Below are positions 62,018-64,000 of a stretch of DNA of 64,000 nucleotides, one piece after another. The notes under the pieces were generated by a model. The model saw only the letters and a program-made list of their open reading frames with translations, searched no databases and had not been told where the DNA came from. Source of the stretch: Streptomyces camponoticapitis (GTDB taxonomy: Bacteria > Actinomycetota > Actinomycetes > Streptomycetales > Streptomycetaceae). Numbering within the stretch: the stretch's first letter is position 1; each line of letters starts with the position of its first letter. Where the stretch lies: NCBI RefSeq assembly GCF_014646115.1, contig NZ_BMMV01000005.1:62001-126000 (forward strand), in the 5' to 3' direction. The position numbers and the translations under genes were made by a program.

Positions 62018-62503
62018 ATGCACATACGCCAAGGTCGCACCGCCACCGCACTGGTAGTACTGCTGGCTGCGACTCTGCTGTCCTGCTCCAGTTCCGAGGA
62101 CCCACAGCGGGGTGACGGAGACACATCCTCCCCACCCCGCGCCGCGGCGGCGGACCCAACGACCGCCGAGCCGGCCCCTGACGCGTCAACCCCACCGGTC
62201 GAGCTGGTCCGCGACGCCTTCGCCACCCTCCAGGCCACGTTGAACGACGACTGCACGCCAGGCGCCTGCGACTACTTCCTCGGCCGCGTGCACGACGAAC
62301 TATCGGGCCTCGACGCGGCCATGAAGGCGGACCCGAAGGGCCCGGGCCATTTCAAGGAACCCCTGGCGTGGACGTCCAAGCTCTGGAAGACCCTGGGCGA
62401 CGACACATCCACCCCGAACCTGGAGAAGCACCGCACGGACCTCATAGGCACCCGCGACAAGATCAACGTCTGGATGCAGGACCACCCGGACGACTACAGC
62501 TGA
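62018..62503 (+). CDS. Small secreted lipoprotein
   Basis: A 161-residue lipoprotein. The signal peptide ends with lipobox LLSC near residue 23. A Ser/Asp/Pro-rich linker (25-60) is followed by a helical domain (LVRDAFATLQATLNDDCTPGACDYFLGRVHDELSGLDAAMK...) with two cysteines (TPGACDYF region) that may pair. No family recognised. ATG 62018 has gagggggg upstream. Confidence 0.75.
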   Translation: MHIRQGRTATALVVLLAATLLSCSSSEDPQRGDGDTSSPPRAAAADPTTAEPAPDASTPPVELVRDAFATLQATLNDDCTPGACDYFLGRVHDELSGLDAAMKADPKGPGHFKEPLAWTSKLWKTLGDDTSTPNLEKHRTDLIGTRDKINVWMQDHPDDYS

Positions 62504-62508
62504 CGGAC

Positions 62509-62709
62509 TCAGCCCAACTGTCGCTGACGCAGCGCGCCGACGAACGCACCCCACGCGGCGTGCCGCACAGCGATCCGAGGCCCGCTGGGCACCTTGGAGT
62601 CCCGCACGGCGGTCACACCGGACAGATCGGCGATCTCCACACACTCGCCGCCGGCTCCATTGCTGTAGCTGCTCTTTCGCCACTGGGGTTCGGTGGGGGA
62701 CGGGGTCAT
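62509..62709 (-). CDS. DUF397 protein (BldB-associated type)
   Basis: A 66-residue protein with the DUF397 core: WRKSSYSNGAGGECVEIADLSG, VAVRDSK-like (TAVRDSKVPSGP) and WGAFVGALR. These small proteins are encoded next to XRE regulators in WhiJ/AbaA-type clusters and are thought to antagonise them. ATG 62709 overlaps the stop of the XRE gene (ATGA). Confidence 0.9.
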   Translation of the reverse strand: MTPSPTEPQWRKSSYSNGAGGECVEIADLSGVTAVRDSKVPSGPRIAVRHAAWGAFVGALRQRQLG

Positions 62710-63554
62710 GGCGAGTGTTCCTCCAAGGCTGCTCGGATCAGCGCGGCTGATTGCTGAGGGCTCAGAGCCAGAGCTCTGAGGTGGTCAAAGGCCTTTGTGT
62801 AGACGCTTACGTCTGCCGGGAGTTCGAGGTAGATGGAGTCGGTCAGTCCCTCTCGGTACACCACATCTGGATCCTCCTGCTCGGGAAAGCCGAGCACCGT
62901 GAAGGGACCGGTTGTCGGGTACGCCCCGGCGTCGTACGGCAGGACTTGAACTGTCACGTTCCGCCGCCGTCCGATATCCAGCATACGTTCGAGCTGCTCT
63001 GCCATCACCTGTCCGCTGCCAATCACGTGCATCAGCGCACTTTGGTGAACCACAGCCCAGAAGTCTGGAGCGTTGCTACCGGTCAGCAACTCTTGTCGGC
63101 GCATGCGTACATCGACGAGTCGAGGGATCTCGTCGTGGTCCTGCTCGGGCGTGACCCGGCTCAACTCCGTCGCGTACTCCGCTGTCTGCAACAGCCCCGG
63201 GATGAACTCGCCTTGGTAACTGCGCATGTCGGATGCCGCCTGCTCCAGGCCCACATACACCGAGAACCACGAGGGCACGGCATCGCCGTGCGCGTGCCAC
63301 CACCCCTTGGTCTTGGACTCCTTGGCCAGCCCCTTCAGCAACTCGCGCAACTCGTCCGACGTGCCGTAGAAGCGGCACAGCGCGTCCACATCAGAGGGCT
63401 GCACCCGTCCCTGGCCCGTCTCCATCCGATTGACCTTGGAACCGCTCCAGTCCAGCTCTTTGCCGACTTGGTTGCAGGTCAACCCGCTGTCGTCGCGCAG
63501 CTTCCTGAGCTCGATCGCCAGGCGACGGCGTCGTGCGGTGGGTGATCCGGCCAC
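62706..63554 (-). CDS. XRE-family regulator with DUF5753 domain (WhiJ-like)
   Basis: A 282-residue regulator. HTH at residues 11-66 (IELRKLRDDSGLTCNQVGKELDWSGSKVNRMETGQGRVQPSDVDALCRFY) and a DUF5753 ligand-type domain containing QGEFIPGLLQTAEYATELSR and VLPYDAGAYPTTGPFTVLGFP. GTG 63554 is the start. It lies upstream of a DUF397 partner and opposite an anti-sigma-like ATPase gene, the usual trio of this regulatory group. Confidence 0.93.
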   Translation of the reverse strand: MAGSPTARRRRLAIELRKLRDDSGLTCNQVGKELDWSGSKVNRMETGQGRVQPSDVDALCRFYGTSDELRELLKGLAKESKTKGWWHAHGDAVPSWFSVYVGLEQAASDMRSYQGEFIPGLLQTAEYATELSRVTPEQDHDEIPRLVDVRMRRQELLTGSNAPDFWAVVHQSALMHVIGSGQVMAEQLERMLDIGRRRNVTVQVLPYDAGAYPTTGPFTVLGFPEQEDPDVVYREGLTDSIYLELPADVSVYTKAFDHLRALALSPQQSAALIRAALEEHSP

Positions 63555-63673
63555 TTCAACTCCTCAAGCGGTAAAGGGGGTTCCATCCCATAGGAAGCGA
63601 GCGCTCCCGCCAATCACTCGTTCGAGGTAATCCCATCGTGCACATTGCATCCAGGGATGCGCGCTGCCATTCT

Positions 63674-63698
63674 GTCACGACGAGTGACGCAACGTCAC
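63674..63698. promoter_or_regulatory. Three GTCAC/GTGAC half-sites at 10-bp spacing
   Basis: GTCAC 63674-63678, GTGAC 63684-63688, GTCAC 63694-63698: alternating orientation and one helical turn apart. They lie in the divergent region between the XRE regulator and the ATPase gene, 120 bp from the XRE start. A likely operator of the XRE protein. Confidence 0.5.
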
Positions 63699-63755
63699 CG
63701 TTTGCTCAATCGAGTGCGACGGCATGAGTATCGCCCGGGTGAGAGGAGCAGGAGC

Positions 63756-64000
63756 ATGGCCAGGTACCAGGAGAGTGGCTGCGTGCAACGCCGGCCGTGG
63801 GAGGTCCCGTTCACCGCGGAACCGCGCGTGGTCGCCCGAGTGCGCCGAGCAATCCGACTGCATCTCTCGCTCTGGGGTCTGTCAGACCTTGAGGACGTGG
63901 CTCAGGTCTGCGTATCCGAGCTGGTGGCGAACGTGATCACCCACGTTGGCCCAGGAACCCCGGTCACCCTTGCGGTCTCCACGGACGGCGCCCACCTCCG
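63756..64000 (+). CDS. HATPase_c anti-sigma-like ATP-binding protein (3' end outside window)
   Basis: The first 81 codons of a gene that runs off the window, starting ATG 63756 after aggagcaggagc. It contains PWEVPFTAEPRVVARVRRAIRLHLSLWGL and the N-box CVSELVANVITHVGPGTPV of histidine-kinase-like ATPases (RsbW/anti-sigma type). In Streptomyces such genes sit beside WhiJ-like XRE/DUF397 pairs, as here, and probably form part of the same regulatory unit. Confidence 0.88.
   Translation, partial: MARYQESGCVQRRPWEVPFTAEPRVVARVRRAIRLHLSLWGLSDLEDVAQVCVSELVANVITHVGPGTPVTLAVSTDGAHL

Overview
The window is high-GC actinobacterial chromosome and almost certainly comes from a Streptomyces species. The evidence is strong G/C bias at third codon positions, an SsgA-family sporulation protein, DasR-type (dre) operators in front of GlcNAc phosphotransferase genes, DUF397/XRE/anti-sigma-like regulatory genes, and several GTG, TTG and probably leaderless starts. 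The gene order from hppD and ssgG to nagE2-nagE1-nagF, rph and rdgB matches what I recall of the S. coelicolor core (SCO2927 down to SCO2902). Most of the window is therefore conserved core. The last 4 kb and a few inserted elements look accessory. I see no prophage, complete IS, CRISPR array or biosynthetic gene cluster.

Layout. 0-5.7 kb: end of an MFS exporter, an SF2 helicase, an IclR regulator, a PDZ-less Lon-type protease and a second MFS exporter. 5.5-6.5 kb: an ArsR-type regulator with a striking double-dyad operator, a small protein and the exporter in one unit. 6.6-10.4 kb: a four-gene glycine betaine/osmoprotectant ABC operon. 10.4-12.3 kb: an Lrp/AsnC regulator divergent from hppD (tyrosine catabolism). 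12.3-14.8 kb: an amino-acid ABC transporter. 14.9-18.3 kb: a secreted protein with a Flp-pilin-like N-terminus next to a membrane-anchored TPR protein. 18.4-23.2 kb: a GlcD-type oxidase, ssgG, and two RDD membrane proteins. 23.6-26.6 kb: a secreted M6 metalloprotease. 26.6-29.7 kb: NAD salvage (pncA, pncB) divergent from clpS-DUF2017. 30-31.5 kb: an amino-acid permease.

31.6-36.7 kb is the sulfur-carrier cysteine pathway (mec, cysO, cysM). A riboswitch-controlled vitamin B12 uptake operon (btuFCD) sits between mec and cysO, and a 37-residue Cys-containing leader peptide that I found by eye precedes cysO. 36.8-39.4 kb: a membrane protein, a membrane-anchored PemK/MazF-like protein and a metallo-beta-lactamase-fold hydrolase. 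39.5-42.8 kb: nagE2, nagE1 and nagF with dre operators. 42.9-45 kb: rph, a lipoprotein, rdgB and tRNA-Leu(UAG). 45-48.6 kb: a ProP-like transporter, bcp, a DUF3618 protein, a GroES-like protein, and a guanidine-III riboswitch controlling an SMR (Gdx-type) exporter. 48.8-54.2 kb: a class A PBP and an ABC-2 (DUF990-type) exporter. 54.3-59.8 kb: a DUF1707 protein, an SGNH hydrolase, a DUF445 protein, a RibD/DHFR-like protein and an alpha/beta hydrolase. 59.9-64 kb: accessory-looking genes ending in a WhiJ/BldB-like regulatory set.

The most unusual signal is a family of palindromic, CTAG-ended MITE-like repeats: one 181-bp copy and three short copies of about 70 bp. They occupy three gene junctions, and at each junction the left CTAG supplies the TAG stop codon of the upstream gene. 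One copy also creates a misleading upstream start for btuC. All family names come from reading motifs by eye; no database search was run.
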